From positions 124,001 to 188,000 of the forward strand of contig NZ_JASITB010000007.1 in assembly GCF_030063455.1 (NCBI RefSeq): a stretch of 64,000 nt of DNA, given 5' to 3'. The DNA is from Cryobacterium sp. PH31-O1 (GTDB lineage Bacteria > Actinomycetota > Actinomycetes > Actinomycetales > Microbacteriaceae). Below, piece after piece: positions 8,983 to 16,955 of the stretch. Below the pieces are notes generated by a model. The model was not told the DNA's origin, searched no databases, and was given only the letters and a program-made list of their open reading frames with translations. The first letter of the stretch is position 1; each line of letters opens with the position of its first letter. The translations under genes and the position numbers were made by a program.

Positions 8983-10020
8983 ATGGACATCGACCTCAGT
9001 GTTTTGCGGCTATTGGAGCGCGAAAAAGAGATTCCCTTCGAGGAACTCGTGCAAATCATCGAACAGGCGATTTTGACCGCCTATGTCAAGCACATTCAGC
9101 AAGACGTCACGAAGCTTGAAGCATCGAAGATTGCTGAAGCCAAGCATGACATTCAGGAAGTGCCAGAGGCGCGCGTCGTTCTCGACCGCAAGACCGGGCA
9201 CGTTGACATTTACATTCCCGAGCACGACGATGAGGGCAACGTTATCGGCGAAGCCGTCGACAACCCCACCGACTTCGGTCGCATCGCCGCCTTCGCCGCC
9301 AAACAGGTTATCAACCAGCGCCTGCGCGACCTGGCCGACGACGCGGTGCTCGGCCAGTTCAAGGGCCGTGAGGGTGACATCGTCGCGGGAATCATTCAGC
9401 AGGGTCCAAACCCCCGCATGATCCACGTCGACCTCGGCACCATCGAAGCGATCATGCCTCCCGAGGAGCAGGTTCCAACGGAGAGCTATGTGCACGGCGC
9501 TCGAATTCGCGTGTTCGTGACGGCCGTCGGTCGTGGGCTCAAGGGCCCGCAGATTACCGTGTCGCGCACCCACCCGTCGCTCGTACGCAAGCTCTTCGCA
9601 CTCGAGGTGCCCGAGATCGCCAGCGGAGTCGTCGAGATTGTCTCGCTCGCCCGCGAAGCCGGCCATCGCACCAAGATCGCCGTGCGCGCGACCGAGCCCG
9701 GCGTTAACGCCAAGGGTGCCTGCATCGGCGAACTCGGCCAGCGCGTGCGCGCCGTGACCGTTGAGCTGAACAACGAGAAGATCGACATTGTCGACTTCTC
9801 GCCCGACCTCGCGACCTTCGTCGCGAGCGCCCTGTCGCCGGCCAAGGTGACCAGCGCCTACGTGATCGACGAGTCGATCAAAGCAGTTCGAGCCCTCGTG
9901 CCCGACTACCAGCTCTCGCTCGCGATCGGCAAAGAAGGCCAGAATGCCCGCCTCGCGGCCAAGCTCACGGGCGCGAAAATCGACATTCAGCCCGACAGCA
10001 TTCTGGAGGATGCCGAATAG
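8983..10020 (+). CDS. nusA: Transcription termination/antitermination factor NusA
   Basis: 345 residues, the short actinobacterial form. NusA binds RNA polymerase and nascent RNA and modulates pausing, termination and antitermination. The N-terminal RNAP-binding domain starts MDIDLSVLRLLEREKEI. An S1 domain follows at about 130-200 (GREGDIVAGII), then two KH domains (GELGQRVRAV; LAIGKEGQNARLAA near the end). A strong GAGGAGG site lies 6-7 bases before ATG. It heads the nusA-ylxR-infB operon. The rimP gene that usually precedes nusA is absent from the 194-bp gap. Confidence 0.95.
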   Translation: MDIDLSVLRLLEREKEIPFEELVQIIEQAILTAYVKHIQQDVTKLEASKIAEAKHDIQEVPEARVVLDRKTGHVDIYIPEHDDEGNVIGEAVDNPTDFGRIAAFAAKQVINQRLRDLADDAVLGQFKGREGDIVAGIIQQGPNPRMIHVDLGTIEAIMPPEEQVPTESYVHGARIRVFVTAVGRGLKGPQITVSRTHPSLVRKLFALEVPEIASGVVEIVSLAREAGHRTKIAVRATEPGVNAKGACIGELGQRVRAVTVELNNEKIDIVDFSPDLATFVASALSPAKVTSAYVIDESIKAVRALVPDYQLSLAIGKEGQNARLAAKLTGAKIDIQPDSILEDAE

Positions 10021-10028
10021 GGGGTACG

Positions 10029-10286
10029 ATGGACTCCGTAAGAACGTGTATTGGCTGCCGTTCGCGCGCCCCTCGATCCTCACTTTTGCGGATCGTTGCT
10101 GGGAAATCAGAAGTTGTGGTGGATGAAACCGCCACAATCCCCGGTAGAGGTGCGTGGTTGCATGCCCGCGACTCGTGCTTTCAGGATGCCGTAAGGCGAC
10201 ACGCTTTCGGGCGTGCCTTTCGCGTGACCAGGTCACTGGACGCGAAACAACTAGAGAACAGGCTGAATTGGCTTATGGATAACTAA
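10029..10286 (+). CDS. ylxR: YlxR family RNA-binding protein (DUF448)
   Basis: 85 residues, 8 bp after nusA. The family hallmarks RTCIGCR (residues 5-11) and GRGAWLH (about 39-45) are present. YlxR proteins are small nucleic-acid-binding proteins encoded between nusA and infB in many bacteria; a role in RNase P or nucleoid regulation has been proposed for homologs. A G-rich stretch (agggggtacg) just before the ATG may act as ribosome binding site. Confidence 0.9.
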   Translation: MDSVRTCIGCRSRAPRSSLLRIVAGKSEVVVDETATIPGRGAWLHARDSCFQDAVRRHAFGRAFRVTRSLDAKQLENRLNWLMDN

Positions 10287-10310
10287 TGAGCGGCTCGAAA
10301 TGAGACCCGT

Positions 10311-10351
10311 CCGTTACTAACGGTCTGCCCCTTTCCGGGTGCAGACCCGGA
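10311..10351 (+). promoter_or_regulatory. Mutually exclusive hairpins in the infB leader
   Basis: Three stems are seen: ccgtt/aacgg (10311-10315 with 10319-10323), ggtctgc/gcagacc (10322-10328 with 10341-10347) and tccgggt/acccgga (10334-10340 with 10345-10351). The second and third share bases and cannot form together. The third ends 2 nt before the infB Shine-Dalgarno aggag (10354-10358). The arrangement suggests control of infB translation or attenuation; function is inference. Confidence 0.5.
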
Positions 10352-10362
10352 ACAGGAGAATT

Positions 10363-13227
10363 GTGGCTGCGAAACCACGCGTACACGAGATCGCTACCGA
10401 GCTCGGAGTCGACAGCAAGGTAGCCCTTGCTAAATTGAAAGAAATGGGCGAGTTCGTTAAGGGACCGTCCTCCAGTGTTGAACCGCCAGTAGCGCGCCGC
10501 CTTCGCGCCGCTCTCGAGGCGGAAAGTGCCGCGGCCAAGGCTGCGACACCCGCGCCCGCCGCTGGCGTTGACGCTGCTGCCACCACGAAGGCAACGCCGG
10601 CTCGTGCGAGCCACGGTGCCAAGCCGGGGGCTCGTCCCGGCCCCAAGCCTGTTGCCGAGCCGATCGCACCGGTTGTCGCCGAGGCCGCTCCTTCAGCGGA
10701 TGCTGCGCCCCTTCCGGTCGCGCCGCTCACCGTCGCCGAGCGCCAGGCCCAGGCCGCCGAGAAGGCCGCCGCTGCCGAGAAGGCCGCTGCCGCCGACAAG
10801 GCTGCCGCTGCTGAGGCCGCCGACAAGCCGAGCACCGACACCCCGGCTACGAAGAGCACGGAAGGATCGGCTACGCCGGTCAAGCCGGGCATGCCTCGCC
10901 CCGGAGCGGCGCGACCGGGTAACAACCCGTTCGCCAGCAACCAGGGAATGGGCCAGCGTCCCGCTCAGCCACCGCGTCCGGGTAATAACCCGTTCGCGAG
11001 CGCACAGGGTATGGGCCAGCGTCCGGCAACCCCCTCCCCGAGCAACATTCCGCGTCCTCCGGCACCTCGCCCTGGCGCACCTCGCCCCGGCGGACCCGGC
11101 CAGGCTGCACGCCCGACCGGTTTCGGTCAGCGTCCAGGAGCCTTCCAGCGCCCCGGTGGCGCCCCGGGTGGAGCCGGTGGCGCACGCCCCGGATTCACTC
11201 GTCCCGGTGCTCCGGCTGGAGCCCCTGGCTTTGGCCCGCCCCGCCCGGCCGGCGGTGGCGGTGGAGCTGGTCGCGGCCGCGGTCCTGGCGGCGGTACCGC
11301 TGGTGCCTTCGGTCGCGGTGGCGGCAAGAACAAGGCGCGTAAGTCGAAGCGTACAAAAAGAGCAGAATTCGAGCTGCGCGAGGCCCCGTCGCTGGGTGGA
11401 GTATCCGTACCCCGCGGCGACGGTGGAACCGTTGTTCGCCTGCGTCGCGGAGCATCCATTACGGACTTTGCCGACAAGATTGACGCGAGCCCCGGAAACC
11501 TCGTCACCGTGCTGTTCCACCTCGGTGAAATGGCCACGGCAACGGAGTCCCTCGACGAGGCCACGTTCGACGTGCTCGGCAGCGAGCTCGGCTACAAGAT
11601 TCAAATGGTCTCGCCCGATGACGAAGACCGTGAGCTGCTGCTCGCGTTCGACATCGACATCGACCAGGAACTTGAAGACGAAACCGATGAAGACCTCGAG
11701 ATTCGTCCTCCCGTCGTCACCGTCATGGGCCACGTCGACCACGGTAAGACCGCGCTTCTTGACGCGATCCGTAACGCCAAGGTCGCCGAGGGTGAAGCTG
11801 GTGGCATCACGCAGCACATTGGTGCCTACCAGATCATCACGGAGCATGAGGGTATCGACCGCGCTCTGACCTTCATTGACACACCGGGCCACGAGGCGTT
11901 CACCGCCATGCGTGCTCGTGGTGCGCAGGTCACCGACATCGCCATCCTCGTGGTCGCTGCCGATGACGGCATCATGCCGCAGACCATTGAGGCGCTCAAC
12001 CACGCCCAGGCCGCCAACGTGCCGATCGTGGTAGCGGTGAACAAGATCGATAAGCCTGGCGCCAACCCGCAGAAAGTGCGTCAGCAGCTCACCGAATTCG
12101 GCCTCGTCGCCGAAGAGTACGGCGGAGACGTCATGTTCGTCGACGTGTCGGCCAAGAACAAGACCGGTATCAAGGAAATCCTTGACGCCGTGCTCCTGGT
12201 CGCCGACGCCGGACTCGACATGCGCTCCAACCCGAACAAGGATGCCCGTGGTGTCGCCATCGAGGCCCGCCTCGACAAGGGCCGCGGCGCGGTGGCAACC
12301 GTGCTCATCCAGTCCGGAACGCTGCACGTCGGAGACTCCATCGTCGCCGGAACGGCCTACGGCCGGGTTCGCGCGATGGCCGACGAAAACGGTGTAGCCG
12401 TTCTCGCCGCCACGCCGTCCCGCGCGGTCCAGGTGCAGGGTCTGTCGAGCGTTCCCCGCGCCGGCGACACCTTCCTCGTTATTCAGGAAGACCGCACCGC
12501 CCGTCAGATCGCCGAGAAGCGTGAAGCCGCCGAGCGCAACGCCCTGCTGGCCAAGGCCCGTAAGCGCATCAGCCTCGAAGACTTCACCCGTGCTCTTGAA
12601 GAGGGCAAGGTCGAGTCGCTCAACCTCATCATCAAGGGTGACGTCTCCGGTGCCGTTGAGGCCCTGGAAGAGTCACTGCTCAAGATCGAGGTCGACGATT
12701 CGGTTCAGCTGCGCATCATCCACCGTGGTGTCGGTGCGGTCACGGAGAGCGACGTCAACCTCGCTACCGTCGACAACGCCATCATCATCGGGTTCAACGT
12801 TCGTCCCGACACGAAGGCCCGCGAGCGTGCTGCTCGCGAAGGCGTCGACGTGCGCTTCTACTCCGTCATCTACTCCGCCCTCGAGGACATCGAGAATTCC
12901 CTCAAGGGAATGCTCAAGCCCGAGTACGAAGAGATCCAGAGCGGAATCGCCGAAATTCGCGAGGTCTTCAGCTCGTCGAAGTTCGGAAACGTCGCCGGCG
13001 TCATCGTGCGGAGCGGTACCATCACCCGAAATGCCAAGGCTCGCGTTATTCGCGAGGGCATCGTGGTGGGCGACAACCTGGGCATCGAGTCGCTGCGTCG
13101 TTTCAAGGACGATGTCACCGAGGTTCGTACGGACTTCGAGTGTGGTATCGGACTGGGCAAGTTCAACGACATCCGAATTGGCGATGAGATCGAGACCATC
13201 GAAATGAAGGAGAAGCCGCGCGTCTAG
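10363..13227 (+). CDS. infB: Translation initiation factor IF-2
   Basis: 954 residues from a GTG start at 10363 with aggag 4 bases upstream; the protein then begins [18 protein letters not shown], the conserved IF-2 N-terminus. IF-2 is the GTPase that brings initiator tRNA to the 30S subunit. A low-complexity Pro/Gly/Ala-rich stretch fills residues about 45-330. The GTPase G1 motif GHVDHGKT is at 456-463, with DTPGHEAF and NKID following, then the beta-barrel and fMet-tRNA-binding C-terminal domains. An in-frame GTG at 10339 lies inside the leader hairpins and is unlikely to be used. Confidence 0.95.
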   Translation: MAAKPRVHEIATELGVDSKVALAKLKEMGEFVKGPSSSVEPPVARRLRAALEAESAAAKAATPAPAAGVDAAATTKATPARASHGAKPGARPGPKPVAEPIAPVVAEAAPSADAAPLPVAPLTVAERQAQAAEKAAAAEKAAAADKAAAAEAADKPSTDTPATKSTEGSATPVKPGMPRPGAARPGNNPFASNQGMGQRPAQPPRPGNNPFASAQGMGQRPATPSPSNIPRPPAPRPGAPRPGGPGQAARPTGFGQRPGAFQRPGGAPGGAGGARPGFTRPGAPAGAPGFGPPRPAGGGGGAGRGRGPGGGTAGAFGRGGGKNKARKSKRTKRAEFELREAPSLGGVSVPRGDGGTVVRLRRGASITDFADKIDASPGNLVTVLFHLGEMATATESLDEATFDVLGSELGYKIQMVSPDDEDRELLLAFDIDIDQELEDETDEDLEIRPPVVTVMGHVDHGKTALLDAIRNAKVAEGEAGGITQHIGAYQIITEHEGIDRALTFIDTPGHEAFTAMRARGAQVTDIAILVVAADDGIMPQTIEALNHAQAANVPIVVAVNKIDKPGANPQKVRQQLTEFGLVAEEYGGDVMFVDVSAKNKTGIKEILDAVLLVADAGLDMRSNPNKDARGVAIEARLDKGRGAVATVLIQSGTLHVGDSIVAGTAYGRVRAMADENGVAVLAATPSRAVQVQGLSSVPRAGDTFLVIQEDRTARQIAEKREAAERNALLAKARKRISLEDFTRALEEGKVESLNLIIKGDVSGAVEALEESLLKIEVDDSVQLRIIHRGVGAVTESDVNLATVDNAIIIGFNVRPDTKARERAAREGVDVRFYSVIYSALEDIENSLKGMLKPEYEEIQSGIAEIREVFSSSKFGNVAGVIVRSGTITRNAKARVIREGIVVGDNLGIESLRRFKDDVTEVRTDFECGIGLGKFNDIRIGDEIETIEMKEKPRV
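10918..11030 (+). repeat. 63-bp period repeat inside the infB linker
   Basis: Two copies, from 10918 and from 10981, encode near-identical peptides of the form [16 protein letters not shown]. They lie in the disordered Pro/Gly-rich linker of IF-2 and would change only linker length. Confidence 0.8.
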
Positions 13228-13349
13228 CTCGCGGTTTGGTTGGGGTCGGGTCTTCGCGAGTTCCCCCTAAAAAGGGAAGAGCGAAGCCCGACCCCGATTC
13301 CCTTTTAGGGGGAATCTGCTCCCAGCTTCAGCTCCCGGGAAACCGCGAG
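13228..13349 (+). promoter_or_regulatory. Interleaved inverted repeats between infB and rbfA
   Basis: Starting right after the infB stop. Outer stem C: ctcgcggttt (13228-13237) with aaaccgcgag (13340-13349), perfect. Stem A: ggggtcggg-tcttcgc (13242-13257) with gcgaagcccgacccc (13281-13295), one bulge. Stem B: 13261-13278 with ttcccttttagggggaa (13298-13314), one bulged A. A and B interleave (A, B, A', B'), so they form a pseudoknot or are alternatives. Each B arm is also itself a small palindrome. It could be a terminator/attenuator controlling rbfA. Confidence 0.7.
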
Positions 13350-13384
13350 TGCGGCGGTGGGGGAGAAAAGTAGAGAGAACGTAC

Positions 13385-13400
13385 GGGCGCGTGAGCGCCC
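13385..13400 (+). promoter_or_regulatory. GTGA-tetraloop hairpin before the rbfA ribosome binding site
   Basis: gggcgc and gcgccc pair around gtga, a GNRA-type tetraloop, 6 nt before the aaggag site of rbfA. It may tune rbfA translation or be an RNA processing/stability element. Confidence 0.5.
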
Positions 13401-13418
13401 GCTAACAAGGAGTAAGTC

Positions 13419-13889
13419 ATGGCAGATCCGGAACGCGCCAGAAAGATGGCGGACCGCATAAAGGTCATCATCGCCAAGCGGCTGGAACGCGGCCTCCGCG
13501 ATCCGAGGCTCGGGTTTGTGACCATCACCGATGTGAAAGTCACGGGCGATCTGCAACATGCCTCGGTGTTCTACACCGTGTACGGCTCGATCGAGGAGCG
13601 CACGGACAGCGCCGCGGCATTGAAGGCCGCAACCGGCCTCATGCGCAGTGAGGTCGGCAAGAACATCACGGCGCGGCTCACCCCGTCGATCGAGTTCATC
13701 GCCGACGGCATCCCCGAAAACGCGGCTCTGATCGACGATCTGCTGCGCGAGGCTCACGATCGGGATACCGCGACCGAAGACAGCAAGGGCACGGCCACGT
13801 ACGCCGGCGACGCCGACCCGTACAAAAAGCCGCGCGATTACGACCTCGAAGATGACGACTCCGACGACGCGAGTGCCCCCAAACACTAG
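13419..13889 (+). CDS. rbfA: 30S ribosome-binding factor A
   Basis: 156 residues. RbfA is a KH-fold factor for late 16S rRNA/30S maturation. The start MADPERARKMADRIK, and FVTITDVKVTGDLQHASVFY at about 36-55, match the family. A strong aaggag lies 6 bases before ATG. The C-terminal 35 residues are an acidic, low-complexity tail (DLEDDDSDDAS), common in actinobacterial RbfA. It is separated from infB by 191 bp of highly structured sequence, so it may be differentially expressed from the nusA-infB operon. Confidence 0.94.
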   Translation: MADPERARKMADRIKVIIAKRLERGLRDPRLGFVTITDVKVTGDLQHASVFYTVYGSIEERTDSAAALKAATGLMRSEVGKNITARLTPSIEFIADGIPENAALIDDLLREAHDRDTATEDSKGTATYAGDADPYKKPRDYDLEDDDSDDASAPKH

Positions 13890-13908
13890 CAAGCCGCAAC
13901 ACTCCGAA

Positions 13909-13973
13909 CGGGGCCCGGGCCCCGTCCACGGGCCCAGTTTATAGACTGGGCCCGCGTTCCGGGCCCGGGCCCC
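13909..13973. terminator. Bidirectional terminator between convergent rbfA and folA
   Basis: A perfect 10-bp stem cgggcccagt/actgggcccg (13929-13938, 13945-13954) with loop ttatag lies in the middle. It is flanked by the 16-nt palindrome cggggcccgggccccg (13909-13924) and a second copy of gggcccgggccc (13961-13972). It sits in the 103-bp space between convergent genes. Confidence 0.75.
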
Positions 13974-13992
13974 GTCCGGTTTAAGCGCCGGG

Positions 13993-14538
13993 TTAGGGGG
14001 TGGGAGCTTGGAGCTGGGGAGCGGGGAGGCGGGGCTGGCCGAGCCCGGGGGTTCGCTCGTAGCGCGTGAAACGGTAGCTTAGTGCGGTGGTCGAGCGCAG
14101 CCATCCGCTTGCCGGGTCGGTGCTGACCACAGCCCAGGTGGCATCGAGTATGGGCGCAAAGGTGTCGCCCTCAATGGAGGCGTCAATTTCGGTCACCTCG
14201 AGCGTGTCGGCGCAGACAAGCGCGAGCTGGTAGATTTCGGCGCCGCCGATCACCCAGACCGGCCCTTGCGCCAGCGCGAGGGCGTCATCGAGGCTGTGTG
14301 CGACGGATGCCCCCTCCGCGGCCCAGTCGCGTTGCCGGGTGATCACGATGTTCTGCCGGCCGGGAAGAGGGCGAAAACGCTCCGGGAGCGAATCCCAGGT
14401 GCGTCGGCCCATGATGACCGCCCCGCCCCGGGTGACGGAACGAAAATGGGCGAGATCCTCCGGCAGATGCCAGGGCATGACCCCGTCGGATCCGATCACA
14501 CCGTTCACCGTCTGGGCCCAGATCAGGCCGAGTTTCAT
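13993..14538 (-). CDS. folA: Dihydrofolate reductase
   Basis: 181 residues from the ATG at 14538. It reduces dihydrofolate to tetrahydrofolate with NADPH. Family features are [12 protein letters not shown] with the active-site acidic residue (Asp28), GRRTWDSLP, and the NADPH-binding loop [11 protein letters not shown]. The ATG overlaps the thyA stop (ATGA), so it is translationally coupled. This is the usual pairing, since ThyA produces dihydrofolate. A longer open frame upstream is only a shadow inside thyA. The last 20 residues are Pro-rich and probably disordered. Confidence 0.95.
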   Translation of the reverse strand: MKLGLIWAQTVNGVIGSDGVMPWHLPEDLAHFRSVTRGGAVIMGRRTWDSLPERFRPLPGRQNIVITRQRDWAAEGASVAHSLDDALALAQGPVWVIGGAEIYQLALVCADTLEVTEIDASIEGDTFAPILDATWAVVSTDPASGWLRSTTALSYRFTRYERTPGLGQPRLPAPQLQAPTP

Positions 14539-15404
14539 ACCGCGACCGCGCCCTTGATGGCGGGATGATGCTGGTAGTTCTCCAACACGAAATCGTCGTA
14601 CTCGTAGTCGAACAAACTTGCTCGACCCGGCTTGATGCGCAGGGTGGGGGAGGGGAACGGGGTGCGCGAGAGCTGCTCGGTGACCTGTGCGACATGGTTG
14701 TCGTAGATGTGGCAGTCGCCGCCCGTCCAGACGAACTCGCCGAGCCCGAGCCCGGCCTGCTCGGCGACGAGCTGGGTGAGCAGGGCGTAGCTGGCAATGT
14801 TGAAGGGCACGCCAAGAAAGAGGTCGGCGCTGCGTTGGTACAGCTGGCAGGAAAGCTTGCCGTCGGCGACGTAGAACTGGAACAGGGCGTGGCACGGGGC
14901 GAGCGCCATCTTCGGCAGGTCGGCCACGTTCCAGGCCGAGACGATCATGCGACGGGAGTCCGGGTCGGTGCTGAGCGTGTCGAGCACCTGGCTGATCTGG
15001 TCGATGGTCTCGCCGCCCGGGGTGGGCCAGGAGCGCCACTGTACGCCGTAGACCGGGCCGAGTTCGCCGTTCTCATCGGCCCACTCGTTCCAGATGCGCA
15101 CGCCCTTCTCCTGCAGCCAGGTGGCGTTGGAATCGCCGCGCAGAAACCAAAGCAGTTCGTAGGCGATCGACGCGAAGTGCACCCGCTTGGTCGTCATGAG
15201 CGGAAAACCCTCGGCGAGGTCGAAGCGCAGTTGACGGCCGAACACGCTGCGAGTGCCGGTTCCGGTGCGGTCGGCCTTGCGGGCACCGTTCTCGAGGGTG
15301 TCGCGGAGTAGCGCGGAATATTGGGCATCGGCGGCTGAAGGCCCGGCCGATGAATTGCCGGGCAAATTGGCAGGAGGAGCCGTGGGAGAAGTTGATGATG
15401 TCAC
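14535..15404 (-). CDS. thyA: Thymidylate synthase (ThyA)
   Basis: 289 residues from a GTG start. It converts dUMP to dTMP using methylenetetrahydrofolate. Catalytic Cys171 is in [23 protein letters not shown], the QRSAD region ([17 protein letters not shown]) and HIYDNH are intact. The first about 25 residues are Ser/Pro/Ala-rich and extend beyond the usual N-terminus; there is no internal ATG to replace the GTG, and a GGGAGA site lies just upstream. It begins 27 bp after mutY and is coupled to folA, so mutY-thyA-folA is likely one operon. Confidence 0.94.
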   Translation of the reverse strand: MTSSTSPTAPPANLPGNSSAGPSAADAQYSALLRDTLENGARKADRTGTGTRSVFGRQLRFDLAEGFPLMTTKRVHFASIAYELLWFLRGDSNATWLQEKGVRIWNEWADENGELGPVYGVQWRSWPTPGGETIDQISQVLDTLSTDPDSRRMIVSAWNVADLPKMALAPCHALFQFYVADGKLSCQLYQRSADLFLGVPFNIASYALLTQLVAEQAGLGLGEFVWTGGDCHIYDNHVAQVTEQLSRTPFPSPTLRIKPGRASLFDYEYDDFVLENYQHHPAIKGAVAV

Positions 15405-15431
15405 CCCGCAATCGTACGCGGCTGCGGCTGC

Positions 15432-16319
15432 CTACTCCGGCAGGATATACCCGTCGGGCGCGGGCACTGCCAAGCCGTCGGTCACGAGGCTGGCCAGCGA
15501 GCGCCGCAACTGGGCAGCATCGGGCCAGAGGGTGGCGATTTCGGCATCCGTTACCGAGCGGTGGGTGGAACGCAGCTCGGCCATGATCAGGCCGCGCACC
15601 TGCCGGTCACTGCCCTCGAACTTCTTCTGCACCGTTTTGCGGGTGCCGGTGTATTCGGGATAGTCGGCGGCCCGCCAGGCGCAATCATCTCGGATCGGGC
15701 ATACCTCGCAGTGTGGGCTGCGGCTGGTGCAGACGACGGCGCCAAGCTCCATGATCGCGGCGTTGAACAGCGCAGCCTCCTGTGCGCTGTGAGGAAGCAA
15801 CGCCCCCATGGCATCGAGGTCCCGGGCGCGGCTGGGAGGGGAGGGTTCCCCGACGCCGGCAACTGCACGGGCGATCACCCGCCGCGTATTCGTGTCGACG
15901 ACTGGATGCCGATGGCCATACGCGAACGCGGCCACCGCCCGGGCGGTGTAGTCCCCGATGCCGGTCAGGGCCAGCAGATCGTCCACGCCGGACGGCACGA
16001 CACCACCGTGCAGCTGAGTGATCTGCACGGCCGCGGCGTGCAGCCACAGCGCACGCCTCGGGTACCCGAGGCTGGACCAGGCCCGCACCGCCTCGCTCGG
16101 TGGCACGGCGGCGAGGGAAGCCGGTGTCGGCCATCGTGCCAGCCACTCCTCCAATCGGGGAATGACTCGGCTCACCGGGGTCTGCTGCAGCATGAACTCG
16201 CTCACCAAAATGCCCCAGGCCCCGAAGCCGTCGCGGCGCCACGGCAGGTCGCGCGCATTGGCCACGAACCAGGAGTTGAGCACGGAACTAATCATCTTCG
16301 GAGAGGGTGTGACGTTCAT
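15432..16319 (-). CDS. mutY: A/G-specific adenine glycosylase MutY
   Basis: 295 residues. It removes adenine mispaired with 8-oxoguanine. The catalytic Glu41 (SEFMLQQTPVSRV), the helix-hairpin-helix LTGIGDYTARAV with Asp142 (VDTNTRRVIAR), and the 4Fe-4S cluster loop C197-x6-C204-x2-C207-x5-C213 are all present. The C-terminal MutT-like 8-oxoG recognition domain is much reduced compared with E. coli MutY (350 residues). It has no leader: a TAGGTT box lies 7 nt upstream of ATG and overlaps the divergent promoter of the next gene. Confidence 0.94.
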   Translation of the reverse strand: MNVTPSPKMISSVLNSWFVANARDLPWRRDGFGAWGILVSEFMLQQTPVSRVIPRLEEWLARWPTPASLAAVPPSEAVRAWSSLGYPRRALWLHAAAVQITQLHGGVVPSGVDDLLALTGIGDYTARAVAAFAYGHRHPVVDTNTRRVIARAVAGVGEPSPPSRARDLDAMGALLPHSAQEAALFNAAIMELGAVVCTSRSPHCEVCPIRDDCAWRAADYPEYTGTRKTVQKKFEGSDRQVRGLIMAELRSTHRSVTDAEIATLWPDAAQLRRSLASLVTDGLAVPAPDGYILPE

Positions 16320-16326
16320 CCGTTCT

Positions 16327-16336
16327 AACCTAGGCT
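16327..16336. promoter_or_regulatory. Shared divergent -10 region of mutY and the kinase-like gene
   Basis: The palindromic CCTAGG (16329-16334) lies at the centre of two opposite hexamers: TAGGCT (16331-16336, plus, 6 nt before ATG at 16343) and TAGGTT (16332-16327, minus, 7 nt before ATG at 16319). Only 23 bp separate the two start codons, so both transcripts should be leaderless and compete for the same DNA. Confidence 0.65.
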
Positions 16337-16342
16337 CGATTC

Positions 16343-16945
16343 ATGAAGCTGGTTTCCACCCCCCGCATCGATTTTCTGCGCGTCCTCGCCGCGGAGATTC
16401 TGCACAATTATGGCCGCGGCCGCACGACCATCGCCGTCGACGGAACGGATGCCGGTGTTCGCACCGCCTTCGCCGACGACCTCGCCGCGGTGTTCCGCGA
16501 AGATGAGCGGCATGTTTTTCGCGCGAGCCTGCGCTACTTCCAGCACTCCCGCGCCGAGCAGCAACGACTCGCATCCGACACCCCCGAGCGGATGTACCGG
16601 GTCGGCTACGACTACTCGGCGCTGCGCCGGGTGCTCGTGGAACCCTTCCGAATGGGCGGCAGCACCGGGTTCGTCACCGAGGAATTCGACCCAGATCGGG
16701 ACGCCTGGATTCAACCGACCTGGCAGACCGCGCCCGCCGACGCCATCCTCATTATCGACGGCGACTACATCAACCGCCCTGAACTGCACGCACTCTGGCT
16801 GTACAGCGTGCTGCTTGAGGGCGCCCCAGCAAGCGAGTCCCAGGCGCTTTACCTCGCCGAGGTGCACCCGCGCGACGTCGTGTCGGCCGTCGTCGATACA
16901 ACGAACCCACAGGCCCCGCGCCGCATGCTGACCGACCGGTGCTGA
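16343..16945 (+). CDS. Uridine kinase-like protein with degenerate P-loop
   Basis: 200 residues. The overall sequence resembles the actinobacterial uridine kinase-like family of P-loop NTPases: AVDGTDAGVRTAFADDLAAV (31-50), the VLVEPFRMGGSTGFVTEEFD region and a Walker-B-like ILIIDGDYINRPEL. The Walker A sequence, normally GxxGxGKT, reads DGTDAGVRT, so the phosphate-binding Gly-Lys pair is lost. The segment after the last beta strand is shorter than I expect for the family. The frame is intact, so it is not an obvious pseudogene. Phosphoryl transfer is doubtful; a binding or scaffolding role is possible. Confidence 0.65.
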   Translation: MKLVSTPRIDFLRVLAAEILHNYGRGRTTIAVDGTDAGVRTAFADDLAAVFREDERHVFRASLRYFQHSRAEQQRLASDTPERMYRVGYDYSALRRVLVEPFRMGGSTGFVTEEFDPDRDAWIQPTWQTAPADAILIIDGDYINRPELHALWLYSVLLEGAPASESQALYLAEVHPRDVVSAVVDTTNPQAPRRMLTDRC

Positions 16946-16955
16946 GCATCAGTTC

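Noticed and set aside
10693..12327. 544-codon frame antisense to infB
   Set aside because: Shadow of the conserved IF-2 GTPase; composition dominated by Arg, Gly, Thr and Ser repeats.
14539..15039. N-terminal extension that would make a 348-residue DHFR
   Set aside because: The extension lies inside thyA in another frame; DHFR starts at 14538 with MKLGLIWAQ and overlaps the thyA stop by ATGA.
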